Position numbers and translations under genes: made by a program
Assembly (NCBI GenBank): GCA_946414975.1
Contig: CAMKQS010000023.1
Span: 1 to 18,287, forward strand
Direction of reading: 5' to 3'
DNA: 18,287 bases
Source: an uncultured Caryophanales bacterium
GTDB lineage: Bacteria; Bacillota_I; Bacilli_A; RF39; UBA660
The notes under the pieces: generated by a model
The model's database searches: none
Seen by the model: only the letters and a program-made list of their open reading frames with translations
Told to the model about the DNA's origin: nothing
Part shown: piece after piece, positions 1 through 7,559 of the stretch
How the letters are laid out: each line of letters opens with the position of its first letter
Position numbering within the stretch: the stretch's first letter is position 1

Positions 1-138
1 TAGATTTTTAGCACCTTGTAAATTATCTATCGATGTTTTTATTTCTGATGCACTTGCATTATTTACATCTAGATTTTTAGCACTCTGAAAATTATCTATT
101 GATGTTTTTATTTCTGATGCACTTGCATTATCTACATC
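1..138 (-). repeat. 69-bp in-frame tandem repeat, two copies plus degenerate third
   Basis: Positions 1-69 and 70-138 are near-identical 69-bp units (23 codons) differing at a handful of bases. Each encodes a unit of the type LDVNNASASEIKTSIDN followed by LQGAKN or FQSAKN. The segment at about 139-180 is a diverged partial copy (S-I-E-N-I-Q-S against S-I-D-N-F-Q-S). The array touches the window edge, so more copies are likely outside. The period is a multiple of three and keeps the host reading frame open. Confidence 0.9.
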
Positions 139-1200
139 TATGGAATTAAAAGATTGAATGTTTTCAATCGATATATCTTTATTTAATACATTTTGGTCAT
201 TAGAATTAATATCTGGATTTATTTTTTCAAAATTTATAGTTGAAATATCATTATTATTAGCATGTTGAATATCACTTTGTACGTTAATATTAATTTTATC
301 AAAATTTGTTGTGCCAACAGTATTTTTTGAAGCATAATACTTTTGTTCATCACTATCACTATAATTATTATTTATATTAATAGGTGATTGTACATAGTCT
401 CTTGCAGTTTCATTATCCAAAACCAAATCTGTATAATTGTTATTCATATTAATTTGATCTAATTCATCATCAGATTTTTTATTTTTTTCTACATCTGGAT
501 TTATTAACTTATCATCTATATTAATATCTGCTTTTTCATAATTTTTTGCCTTAACACTATCAACTTCTTCAATATTTATTTCCTTTAAGTCGGGCGTAAA
601 CAATTGATATTGATGTGACAATCTATTTTTTTCAATTATTACAGGTTTTAAATTTATAAAATCATAATAAAAACTATTTAAATGACTAAGTATTTTTGAA
701 TTAACAGATGCTATTTTACTGTTAAATCTGACAACATCATTACAGTATGGAAATGTCGCGCCAGTAATGTTGTCGATTACTTTTTTATATGGATAATCGC
801 TTGGAACGATACAAGAAGGCATTTCCCTATTAATCCAATCTAATCTTTTAATAACTCTATTAAGTGCTTCTATTGCTTTATTTGCATAATCAGTATTATA
901 ACTAATTGTTGTAACATAATTATAATCAAAATTATTAATAATAGTATTTTTTACATTATTATAAAATGTGTTAATAATTAACGCATATTTTCTTAATAAT
1001 TTAATATGTTCATATGCATCATATTTCAATTTTTTTACACTATTTACGAATGCTTCTTGGTTTTTATCATGCCAACAATAGTCTGTTTTTTGAAGATTAT
1101 AGCAAGATTCATTCAAGCATTTTTCATATTTTTGAATATAAAAAGCTAAATCACCAGTTTTAGAATTAACACTATTATAATCTATATAAAGTTTTGCCAT
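1..1200 (-). CDS. Large ESX/WXG100-like T7SS-associated repeat protein (C-terminus beyond window)
   Basis: The frame opens with ATG at 1200, four bases after an AGGAGG site, and stays open for 400 codons to position 1, so the C-terminus is missing. Residues 1-90 are predicted to form a helical hairpin with a WXG100-like turn: C-W-H-D at 42-45, then a Phe at 51 and a Leu/Tyr-rich second helix. This is W-x-D instead of W-x-G. Residues 100-200 look like further helices. From about 205 the protein is Asn/Asp/Ile/Ser-rich and low in complexity, with scattered INxNN motifs. It ends in 23-residue repeats (units at 354-376 and 377-399). There is no signal peptide or membrane segment. It lies last in the visible run of the type VII locus, eight bases after the 75-aa gene, so it is probably a secreted substrate or surface/adhesin-like effector. 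The function of the unseen C-terminus is unknown; a toxin domain there is only a possibility. Confidence 0.75.
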   Translation of the reverse strand, partial: MAKLYIDYNSVNSKTGDLAFYIQKYEKCLNESCYNLQKTDYCWHDKNQEAFVNSVKKLKYDAYEHIKLLRKYALIINTFYNNVKNTIINNFDYNYVTTISYNTDYANKAIEALNRVIKRLDWINREMPSCIVPSDYPYKKVIDNITGATFPYCNDVVRFNSKIASVNSKILSHLNSFYYDFINLKPVIIEKNRLSHQYQLFTPDLKEINIEEVDSVKAKNYEKADINIDDKLINPDVEKNKKSDDELDQINMNNNYTDLVLDNETARDYVQSPININNNYSDSDEQKYYASKNTVGTTNFDKININVQSDIQHANNNDISTINFEKINPDINSNDQNVLNKDISIENIQSFNSIDVDNASASEIKTSIDNFQSAKNLDVNNASASEIKTSIDNLQGAKNL

Positions 1201-1208
1201 TATTCCTC

Positions 1209-1436
1209 CTAAATATTCTTTTTTATTTCAGGTATTATTATGTTACTTATATTATTACGAGTACTATTTATTATTTTTCTACCTCTATTAATATCATACA
1301 AAAAAGCAGTAGTATTATTTATATTAAACCCCTTAGATAAATACTTTTGAGCATCATCTAAATCATACAAACACTTTCTTAGTTCATCATCAAATTTTTC
1401 AATTTTTTTCAATAAATCATAATACATTTGGCTCAT
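1209..1436 (-). CDS. Small helical T7SS-associated protein (75 aa), possible partner of the downstream large protein
   Basis: The gene encodes a 75-residue, charged, probably all-helical protein with no signal peptide or membrane segment. It begins at ATG 1436 with AGGAG nine bases upstream and ends eight bases before the large repeat protein, so the two are co-transcribed and probably co-translated. Small helical proteins encoded just before LXG/WXG-fusion proteins often act as targeting partners (Lap-type proteins) in Firmicutes type VII systems. The position fits that role, but I see no diagnostic sequence motif, so this is an inference from context. Its ribosome binding site is partly covered by the 3' arm of a 21-bp hairpin, which could restrain translation. 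Confidence 0.7.
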   Translation of the reverse strand: MSQMYYDLLKKIEKFDDELRKCLYDLDDAQKYLSKGFNINNTTAFLYDINRGRKIINSTRNNISNIIIPEIKKNI

Positions 1437-1448
1437 TTTTTTATTCTC

Positions 1449-1514
1449 CTATTCTTAAATAATTGTTGAATTATATCAACAATTATTTAAGAATAGTAAA
1501 ATACTTTACTATTC
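1449..1514 (-). other. Two mutually exclusive hairpins between the 241-aa and 75-aa genes
   Basis: Positions 1449-1469 and 1476-1496 are perfect 21-base inverted repeats around a 6-base loop. Positions 1491-1500 and 1505-1514 form a second perfect 10-bp stem around a 4-base loop. The two stems share 1491-1496, so they cannot form together. The second stem covers the stop codon of the 241-aa gene. The first stem ends inside the AGGAG of the 75-aa gene. Neither is followed by a T-run on the minus strand, so they do not look like simple intrinsic terminators. A role in mRNA stabilisation or differential translation is inferred. Confidence 0.7.
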
Positions 1515-2234
1515 TCCAAAACCTTCCCATTGATTTCCAGCAGTATCGATAGTTGGTGCTTTTTCTCCAACTGCAGTTTGAACAGCTTGACTTTGTTGTT
1601 CGTATGCTGCAATTAATTCCTTCATTGCATTTCCTAAATCTTTATAACAAGTAGTTACAAGTGCAAAAGACTGTCCCATTTCTCCGATATATTTTTTTAC
1701 TGCTGCTGCTTGATCAGCTCCGATGAATGATGTTGAAGCATCCATTTCATCAAATAAATTTTTAGTATTATTATATACAGCAGTAATATAATCTTTTATT
1801 GCTGTTGCAATTTTTTCAGCAGAACTCACTCCACTTTGTAGTCCTAAATCCATCTCTTCTGTAAATGTTACTTGTTTTAAGGCAACATCAGGATCTCCAG
1901 CTTCAATTGGTTCATATTTTACTGCTGCTGCTCCTTCTGCTGCAGTAGCACCTTCTAATATATTGCTTGCTTGGAATTTTACCCAAGACTCTCCAGTTGA
2001 CTGTAAATTTTGCATAAAAATATTACAGTTACTTTGAATGCTTTGCCATAATTCAATAACCCTCGCAGCTAATTTTTGTTCAAATGATTGTTCATCGGAA
2101 CCAATCCATTCAGTTTGAAGAACATTTTGAACTTCAGGCCATCCACTTTGCATTGAATTTTTAATTTCTTTACAATTACTTCCAATGCTACTAATTAGTT
2201 CATTAATTTTCTTTACATTATATCCTAATTCCAT
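1509..2234 (-). CDS. Tandem (fused double) WXG100/ESX-like secreted protein
   Basis: This 241-residue protein has a classical WXG100 domain at about residues 1-95, with the W43-I44-G45 turn followed by SDEQSF and amphipathic helices on each side. After a linker (about 96-130), a second helix-turn-helix unit spans about 130-220, with F170-I171-G172 followed by ADQAA at the equivalent turn. It therefore looks like two ESX domains fused head to tail, a built-in heterodimer, instead of the usual single 100-aa protein. It is rich in Ala, Glu and Gln and ends near a W-E-G-F-G tail. There is no signal peptide. Ribosome binding site GGGAGG lies nine bases before ATG 2234. Downstream of essC in the same orientation, it is most likely a type VII substrate or co-secreted structural protein. 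The WXG100 call for the first half is firm; the second-half homology is my reading. Confidence 0.85.
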   Translation of the reverse strand: MELGYNVKKINELISSIGSNCKEIKNSMQSGWPEVQNVLQTEWIGSDEQSFEQKLAARVIELWQSIQSNCNIFMQNLQSTGESWVKFQASNILEGATAAEGAAAVKYEPIEAGDPDVALKQVTFTEEMDLGLQSGVSSAEKIATAIKDYITAVYNNTKNLFDEMDASTSFIGADQAAAVKKYIGEMGQSFALVTTCYKDLGNAMKELIAAYEQQSQAVQTAVGEKAPTIDTAGNQWEGFGE

Positions 2235-2263
2235 TAAAAAATTCCTCCCTTACTAATAATGTA

Positions 2264-2566
2264 CTAATTGTTTGGTATAACACTCTTGATAGAATTTGAA
2301 ATTTGCTCAGATTGTTGCTTATAACCTGTATAAACACTAGATAAAATTTGATTATACTCTTTAAAATTTTCTCTAACATTATTTAGTTGGTCAATAGTCT
2401 GATTAATCTGATTTTTTATAAAGTTAGTACTCTCATTAGAACCAGCTAAATCTCTTATTTCACTAAAACTAAATATCAGGTTGTTTATCATCCTATTCAA
2501 ATTATCAAAATTAATAGAATCCTGATTATAAACACTTTGATATTCTTCAACAACTATGCCATTCAT
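2264..2566 (-). CDS. Small helical ESX-like protein (100 aa) lacking the Trp
   Basis: The product is exactly in the WXG100 size range, soluble, Asn/Gln-rich and predicted helix-turn-helix. At the expected turn position it has L40-A41-G42 followed by SNESTNF, which resembles the W-x-G-x5-F pattern with Leu in place of Trp. A second helix follows (about 47-95). It begins at ATG 2566 after GGAGG and is the first gene after essC, separated by 62 bases that carry a promoter. It lies 29 bases before the tandem WXG protein. Probable role: WXG100-family substrate or heterodimer partner of a neighbour. Family membership rests on size, predicted fold and position, not on strong sequence identity. Confidence 0.72.
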   Translation of the reverse strand: MNGIVVEEYQSVYNQDSINFDNLNRMINNLIFSFSEIRDLAGSNESTNFIKNQINQTIDQLNNVRENFKEYNQILSSVYTGYKQQSEQISNSIKSVIPNN

Positions 2567-2583
2567 ATTATACCTCCACTATT

Positions 2584-2612
2584 TTTATACCATATTTTTT
2601 ATTATTTTTCAA
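2584..2612 (-). promoter_or_regulatory. Promoter for the ESX-like substrate genes
   Basis: On the minus strand TTGAAA (2607-2612) and TATAAA (2584-2589) are 17 bases apart, and the -10 is extended by TGG (TGnTATAAA). The -35 lies inside the second unit of a 20-bp tandem duplication. This would let the small secreted proteins be made independently of, and in excess over, the EssC ATPase. Confidence 0.55.
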
Positions 2613-2644
2613 CCTTTTGATATTTTTTTCAATCTTTTGATATT
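2605..2644. repeat. 20-bp tandem duplication at the 3' end of essC
   Basis: Positions 2605-2624 and 2625-2644 are the same 20-base unit with one mismatch (C at 2613, T at 2633). The unit at 2625-2644 contains the last codons and TGA stop of essC. The other unit lies just after the gene and supplies the -35 of the following promoter. Confidence 0.85.
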
Positions 2645-5600
2645 TTTTTTACTAATTTAATAAGACTTGCAACACCGTTTTTAACTATCCATGCATATTC
2701 ATTAGTAATTTTTGTTGCATATTTTTTATCATAATTACTTAATTTTATAACTGATTGATCTTGTAAACCAGCACCAATCCATATTCCATTTACATTTTGA
2801 ACAAAGCTTGAATACCATGATTCAAAATTAATCTTTTTAAACTTAAATGCATTATCAACCATTACACAGGTTATATTTGTATTATTTTTTATTGTATCAA
2901 TAATCTTATTAATTATTTTGGAATCCACTGATGCATTGAATTTTTCTACACCAATAATATAAATAACTAAATTATATGTAGTTCCAATTAATTTTTCTTC
3001 ATAATACTTTATTATTTCTTCACCAAATTTATTAAAATCACTATTGCAATATGAATTTGCTAAAGCTTTATTTTCTGTAAACAATGATTCCATATCCAAA
3101 ATTACAGAAACGCAATTGCCAAATCTATGCATTATTTTCATTGTATTTCCAACAAATTCAAAGCAATTTTCAATTTCATTTGAAGATATAATAACAGCTT
3201 TGTCTTTAAGAAAATTATAATTATATGTACTAATTGATTCTTTTGAGATACCAATTGGAAATGAATCTAATCCTGAATTGTCTTCTTCTATCAATTCATA
3301 TATTACTTCTTCTGGAACAACAGGGATAACTTTTGCTTTTTCATTAGTTGCACTTAATTTTTCACCTTCTGCTTTAATAAATTCAATTATTTTATCGTCT
3401 TCACATATTCTTGCAGTTTGATATTCATATGCCTGCTCTTTTTTAAACAATCCTCTTCCTGGATAATCAGCTGGATATACATTTCCAATTTTACCTAGGA
3501 CATCAAAATATTGATCTTTATTATTCATATCTAACGCAAAAATATTAGGATAATTTTTTAGCAATCTACTTCCTAATCCGGCAATGCCTCCTGCTGTCAT
3601 TATGAAGTTAATTCCATATCTTCCACCTTCACGTGATAAGAACATCAACATTTCGTCATATCCTGAAAACATTTCTTTGTATGTTTCTACATTGTTGATA
3701 ATTACACAAATTCTTGGTAATTTACTTCCGCTTAACTTACAATAGCTTTCATACTCACCATTATAATCAGCAAATTTTTTCTTTCTATCAATCAATTCAT
3801 CATTGATCATTTTAAATAATTTATCAACTTTATCAGGTTCAGATTGAAACACAACATCTCCTACCTGTGGTAACTTTGAAAAAATTCTAAATGATTCTGA
3901 ACCAAAATCAAGAATATAAAAATTAATTTGTTCTGATGTATAATTATGACACACTGAATAAATAAGCGTTCTTAAAAACATTTCTTTATTAGCTCCTGCT
4001 AATCCATAAATCATTGTATTAGAATCTTGATCTAGTGGAATAGTAAGTATTCCCTGTTTCTGATTTGATGGATCATCATATTCACCTATAATAGCAGTTA
4101 CTTGTTCTGATGAAAATTCGTATTTTTTTACTATATCTTCTAAATATATATCACCCGGAATAGCATCTAACCATAAGTTTTCCGCTCTAACATTTAGTTT
4201 ATCTGCAACTTTTGTAATATATTTAAGAATATTTGATAATTCATCCCCTAAATCTTCTGTTTTCTGAACTTGAACTTCATCATCTATAGTTTTTATTACA
4301 TTACCAATATTATCGATAAATTGAATAGATTTATCAATTTCCTTCTTAACTATTTCAGAAGGGACATAATTACCTCCACAGTATCCTGACTGACCAAGAA
4401 CAAATATTTCATTTTGTCCTACTTGCAAATAAAATCTACCAGCTTGTTTTATACTAGCTGCATCAGGGCACTTAATTATTTCAGAACTATCTCCCGGAGA
4501 TGCAACTTTTAAACAAACTCTAAATTTAGTATTTGACCAAATTTGATCATTTACTACTCCACTTGGTTTCTGTGTTGCAAGAATTAAATGGACACCCAAA
4601 CTACGTCCAATACGTGCAGCAGATATTAAATTATCCATAAAATCAGGTTGTTGCTGTTTTAACTCTGCAAACTCGTCACAAACTATAAATAAATGTGGCA
4701 TAGGTTCATTTAATTTTCCTTCTCTAAAGAACTTTTGGTATTTATATATATCTATTGTACTTTCACCTAAATAATCACGAGCTTCATTAAATTTAGCTTG
4801 TCTTCTTGTTAGCTCTGACTGAATACTAACAAGAGTTCTATTCATTTCATTTTTATCTAAGTTAGTAATAGTACCAGCTAAATGAGGTAATCTAAAATTA
4901 TTTTTCTTATTTTCAAAAGCTCCAGCAAGTCCTCCACCTTTATAGTCTATTAATATAAACGCTACTTCATTTGGACTATAATTTACAACCATAGAAAGAA
5001 TATATGTAATTATAAATTCTGATTTTCCTGATCCAGTAGTTCCTGCAATAAGGCCATGTGGACCATGATATTTTTCATGAAGATCGAGATAAATAATATT
5101 TTCTTGTTTATCAAGTCCTAAAGGAGCTCTTAAACTCTTAGTAGGATCATTTAATTTCCAACGATTCATTATATTCAAATGCTCAATTTTACCAACTTTA
5201 TACATTTCAAGAAAACCTAGCTTTTCAGGTATATGTCCTTCTACTTCATTTTCAATTTCAATAGGCATATTGGCAAATTTAAAAATGCAGTCCTCATAAC
5301 TTATTTCTTTTTCTAAGTCTGCATTAAATTCAACTATACCCTCAAAATTTTCATTATTGTAATATTGTCCTTTTGTATTATCTAATTGTATATAACTTGA
5401 ACATTGATCAGGTAAATGTATCATTTTATTATCTAAAATAAATAAACTAAAGCCATAGTATGAATCATTATCTATTAAATTCTTAAAGAAATCTAAATCC
5501 CTTACTTTTTTAAAACAATCTGTAATTATTAAATATGTTTGATCTAATTCTTCCATTATATCTGAATTATTTTGTCCAAATGCTTCCATATTATATGAAA

Positions 5601-7206
5601 GTATTCTATCTAAATAATAACTTAATTCCTTAGAATCTTCTATATTGTTTGCAAAAAATCTTACACTTTTATCATCAGAAAATAAATGAGGAGCCATTTT
5701 TAAAAATTTCCATTGATATTCCTGTTCTTCATCAGTAAATATTGCAATTTTCAAATCATCATAACTATGAAATGCTAAAATTTGAATTAGTAATCTTCGC
5801 ATATATTCGCCATTATTTTGTTCCTCACCAATTAAGCCACTCAAATAATTTTCAACAAATGAAAACTCAAATGGTACATCTTCAAGCAACTTAGGCTCTG
5901 AACCTAATTTTTCAACTTCTTGTCTTAAATTATCCTCATCCATCGTAAAATGTTTTTCCGGATAATGAATATTAACTTCCATTGGGTATGTGCCTCTACC
6001 CAAATTAATTTTTAAATAATCAGGATCTTTTATTCTTCTTTGCCATAACGATATATCTTTTAATGCAATTAGTTTAATAACTTCTTCCAAAGGTGGACAA
6101 TTATCAATCAATATTTGCATCTGTTCATTCCTTATATCATTGATTTCTTGCCTTTTTTCATCTATATATGCACTGTATTTTTTCTGTCTTTCTTTTTCAT
6201 TTTTCTTTTTTTGACTTTTTTGATATTTACGTGTAATAGTTGGCCACAATAAACTACTTAGCATCATAGTTCCACTCATCACTAATGATGGTGCTGCTGT
6301 TTCCCAAGACGATCTACCATTAAGAACTCCACTCATGGATGTATAAACCGTTATAAGAGACGTCATTGACATTGTAAGCATAGGACCTATAGTCAATAAT
6401 GCTGGCCCTTCTTTATCAGAATTCTTAGTCGGTGGTGAATCAATTTGAACATCAACATTTTTTATTTGTTTTACAAATCTCGGAATTTTGTAAAAATATT
6501 CATTTTCATCATACAGTGGATATTCATTTTCATCTTTTGAATCTTCGTAAGCAGTATTAATTGGTGGAGAAATTGCCGTAGAAATCAAAGAAACATTTAT
6601 ACTAATATTATCTAGATTGTTTACTCCTAAATATGCAAGTAATGTTTTATGAACATTTTGGATTACACAAAATATTATTTTCAAACCTAATATAAAAATA
6701 ACATCACCGTTTTTTATTTCACGATATTTACCAATTCGAGCATTATTTACATATATTCCTTCTTTTGAATTATTATTAATTACAAAAACCTTATCATTTA
6801 CTTTTTTTATAATACAATTTTCTTTTTCAATAAATGGATAATTTATTACTGCACTCTCTCCACTTCCTATAATAACCCCTTCATCTAATTTAGAACCAAT
6901 TTCATAATAATTATAATTAGTAATAACTTTACTGCAATATATATAAAACATATTATTGTCTACTTCATTTTTTATCAAATAAAATTTATTTTCTTCCAAA
7001 TATACAAATGGTTTAGCTATACCATTTTCAACATAATAAACATTTCTGTTACTAACTATTCTCCATTTTCCATCATCTGATTCAATAGAGATTAAATTTC
7101 TTTCTATGCCGTTTGCATCTGTCTCTGTAACCCAATAATTTCCTTCAAATTCATTATTAAGAATTATATTTTGTATTTTCTTTTCTTTTATTACTGAAAC
7201 GCGCAT
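2629..7206 (-). CDS. essC: EssC/YukBA-type T7SS FtsK/SpoIIIE ATPase
   Basis: This is the motor ATPase of a Firmicutes type VII secretion system, anchored in the membrane and driving export of WXG100 proteins. The longest frame starts at GTG 7218 (1529 aa), but GGTGAT just before ATG 7206 is a proper Shine-Dalgarno site, so I prefer a 1525-residue product. Numbering from GTG: an FHA-like N-terminal region of about 1-185, two membrane segments (about 271-295 and 308-328), a Lys/Glu-rich linker, then ATPase D1 with an intact Walker A GTTGSGKS (726-733) and Walker B LFIVCDE (843-849). D2 (about 1040-1280) has a degraded Walker A (GLAGANKE, 1072-1079) and N1175 where the Walker B Asp is expected. 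D3 (about 1320-1529) has no recognisable Walker A. The length matches EssC. Only D1 appears able to hydrolyse ATP; D2/D3 probably bind substrate. The gene lies 18 bases after yukD. It ends in TGA. Confidence 0.95.
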   Translation of the reverse strand: MRVSVIKEKKIQNIILNNEFEGNYWVTETDANGIERNLISIESDDGKWRIVSNRNVYYVENGIAKPFVYLEENKFYLIKNEVDNNMFYIYCSKVITNYNYYEIGSKLDEGVIIGSGESAVINYPFIEKENCIIKKVNDKVFVINNNSKEGIYVNNARIGKYREIKNGDVIFILGLKIIFCVIQNVHKTLLAYLGVNNLDNISINVSLISTAISPPINTAYEDSKDENEYPLYDENEYFYKIPRFVKQIKNVDVQIDSPPTKNSDKEGPALLTIGPMLTMSMTSLITVYTSMSGVLNGRSSWETAAPSLVMSGTMMLSSLLWPTITRKYQKSQKKKNEKERQKKYSAYIDEKRQEINDIRNEQMQILIDNCPPLEEVIKLIALKDISLWQRRIKDPDYLKINLGRGTYPMEVNIHYPEKHFTMDEDNLRQEVEKLGSEPKLLEDVPFEFSFVENYLSGLIGEEQNNGEYMRRLLIQILAFHSYDDLKIAIFTDEEQEYQWKFLKMAPHLFSDDKSVRFFANNIEDSKELSYYLDRILSYNMEAFGQNNSDIMEELDQTYLIITDCFKKVRDLDFFKNLIDNDSYYGFSLFILDNKMIHLPDQCSSYIQLDNTKGQYYNNENFEGIVEFNADLEKEISYEDCIFKFANMPIEIENEVEGHIPEKLGFLEMYKVGKIEHLNIMNRWKLNDPTKSLRAPLGLDKQENIIYLDLHEKYHGPHGLIAGTTGSGKSEFIITYILSMVVNYSPNEVAFILIDYKGGGLAGAFENKKNNFRLPHLAGTITNLDKNEMNRTLVSIQSELTRRQAKFNEARDYLGESTIDIYKYQKFFREGKLNEPMPHLFIVCDEFAELKQQQPDFMDNLISAARIGRSLGVHLILATQKPSGVVNDQIWSNTKFRVCLKVASPGDSSEIIKCPDAASIKQAGRFYLQVGQNEIFVLGQSGYCGGNYVPSEIVKKEIDKSIQFIDNIGNVIKTIDDEVQVQKTEDLGDELSNILKYITKVADKLNVRAENLWLDAIPGDIYLEDIVKKYEFSSEQVTAIIGEYDDPSNQKQGILTIPLDQDSNTMIYGLAGANKEMFLRTLIYSVCHNYTSEQINFYILDFGSESFRIFSKLPQVGDVVFQSEPDKVDKLFKMINDELIDRKKKFADYNGEYESYCKLSGSKLPRICVIINNVETYKEMFSGYDEMLMFLSREGGRYGINFIMTAGGIAGLGSRLLKNYPNIFALDMNNKDQYFDVLGKIGNVYPADYPGRGLFKKEQAYEYQTARICEDDKIIEFIKAEGEKLSATNEKAKVIPVVPEEVIYELIEEDNSGLDSFPIGISKESISTYNYNFLKDKAVIISSNEIENCFEFVGNTMKIMHRFGNCVSVILDMESLFTENKALANSYCNSDFNKFGEEIIKYYEEKLIGTTYNLVIYIIGVEKFNASVDSKIINKIIDTIKNNTNITCVMVDNAFKFKKINFESWYSSFVQNVNGIWIGAGLQDQSVIKLSNYDKKYATKITNEYAWIVKNGVASLIKLVKKISKD

Positions 7207-7224
7207 ATAATCACCCACTTTATT

Positions 7225-7482
7225 CTATATTATTACAATCTTAGTACCATTTTTTATATCTGTATCCTTAAGCAACAGATTATTATCATATTCAATAGCT
7301 GTATTTCTATCAATTAATCTTACACTTTCAAAAGGTCTATCATAGACTTTATCAGTCAAGTCAGAAATAGCACTTAAAATAAATTTTTTTATCGTACCAA
7401 TTTTTCTACAATTAGGAACATAAATATCAAATTCCATTTCAGCAGTTGGAATAATAACTGTAATTAAAAATTTATTATTCAT
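7225..7482 (-). CDS. yukD: YukD/EsaB ubiquitin-like T7SS protein
   Basis: The gene encodes an 85-residue cytosolic protein of the YukD/EsaB family, which has a ubiquitin fold and accompanies EssC in Firmicutes type VII systems. The beta-grasp pattern is visible: an opening strand (FLITVIIP), a second strand with V-P-N-C, a helix with TIKKFILSAISDL, and a closing strand ending GTKIVII. The length (about 80-90 aa) is typical. It is the first gene of the T7SS transcript: ATG 7482 is preceded by AGGGTG and by a promoter some 25 bases upstream. Its stop is 18 bases from the preferred essC start. In known systems EsaB influences secretion; a direct role here is by family inference. Confidence 0.88.
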   Translation of the reverse strand: MNNKFLITVIIPTAEMEFDIYVPNCRKIGTIKKFILSAISDLTDKVYDRPFESVRLIDRNTAIEYDNNLLLKDTDIKNGTKIVII

Positions 7483-7505
7483 AGTAACACCCTATCCTAT
7501 TTTAT

Positions 7506-7534
7506 ATATTATCAAAAAAGATAAAATATTGCAA
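7506..7534 (-). promoter_or_regulatory. T7SS operon promoter (extended -10)
   Basis: Minus-strand TTGCAA (7529-7534) and TAATAT (7506-7511) are separated by exactly 17 bases, with TG one base before the -10 (TGATAATAT). The start site would be near 7499, giving a very short leader before yukD. The T-run of the engB terminator ends immediately upstream. Confidence 0.65.
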
Positions 7535-7559
7535 TAAAAAAACTATGAGTTACATAGTT
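7535..7559 (-). terminator. Intrinsic terminator of engB
   Basis: AACTATG (7541-7547) and CATAGTT (7553-7559) form a 7-bp stem with a 5-base loop. It is followed on the minus strand by seven T residues (7542 down to 7536, partly within the stem). It overlaps the engB stop codon and separates engB from the T7SS promoter. Confidence 0.7.

Noticed and set aside
1..180. CRISPR-like or intergenic satellite array
   Set aside because: The 69-bp units are adjacent without spacers, keep an open frame and have a period divisible by three, so they are protein-coding repeats.
1449..1496. 21-bp hairpin as an intrinsic terminator
   Set aside because: No T-run follows on either strand; after the minus-strand stem comes the ribosome binding site of the next gene.
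2625..2644. TGA at the end of essC read as Trp (Mycoplasma-type code)
   Set aside because: Trp is TGG throughout, the protein is already full length, and read-through adds only a few codons before a TAA.
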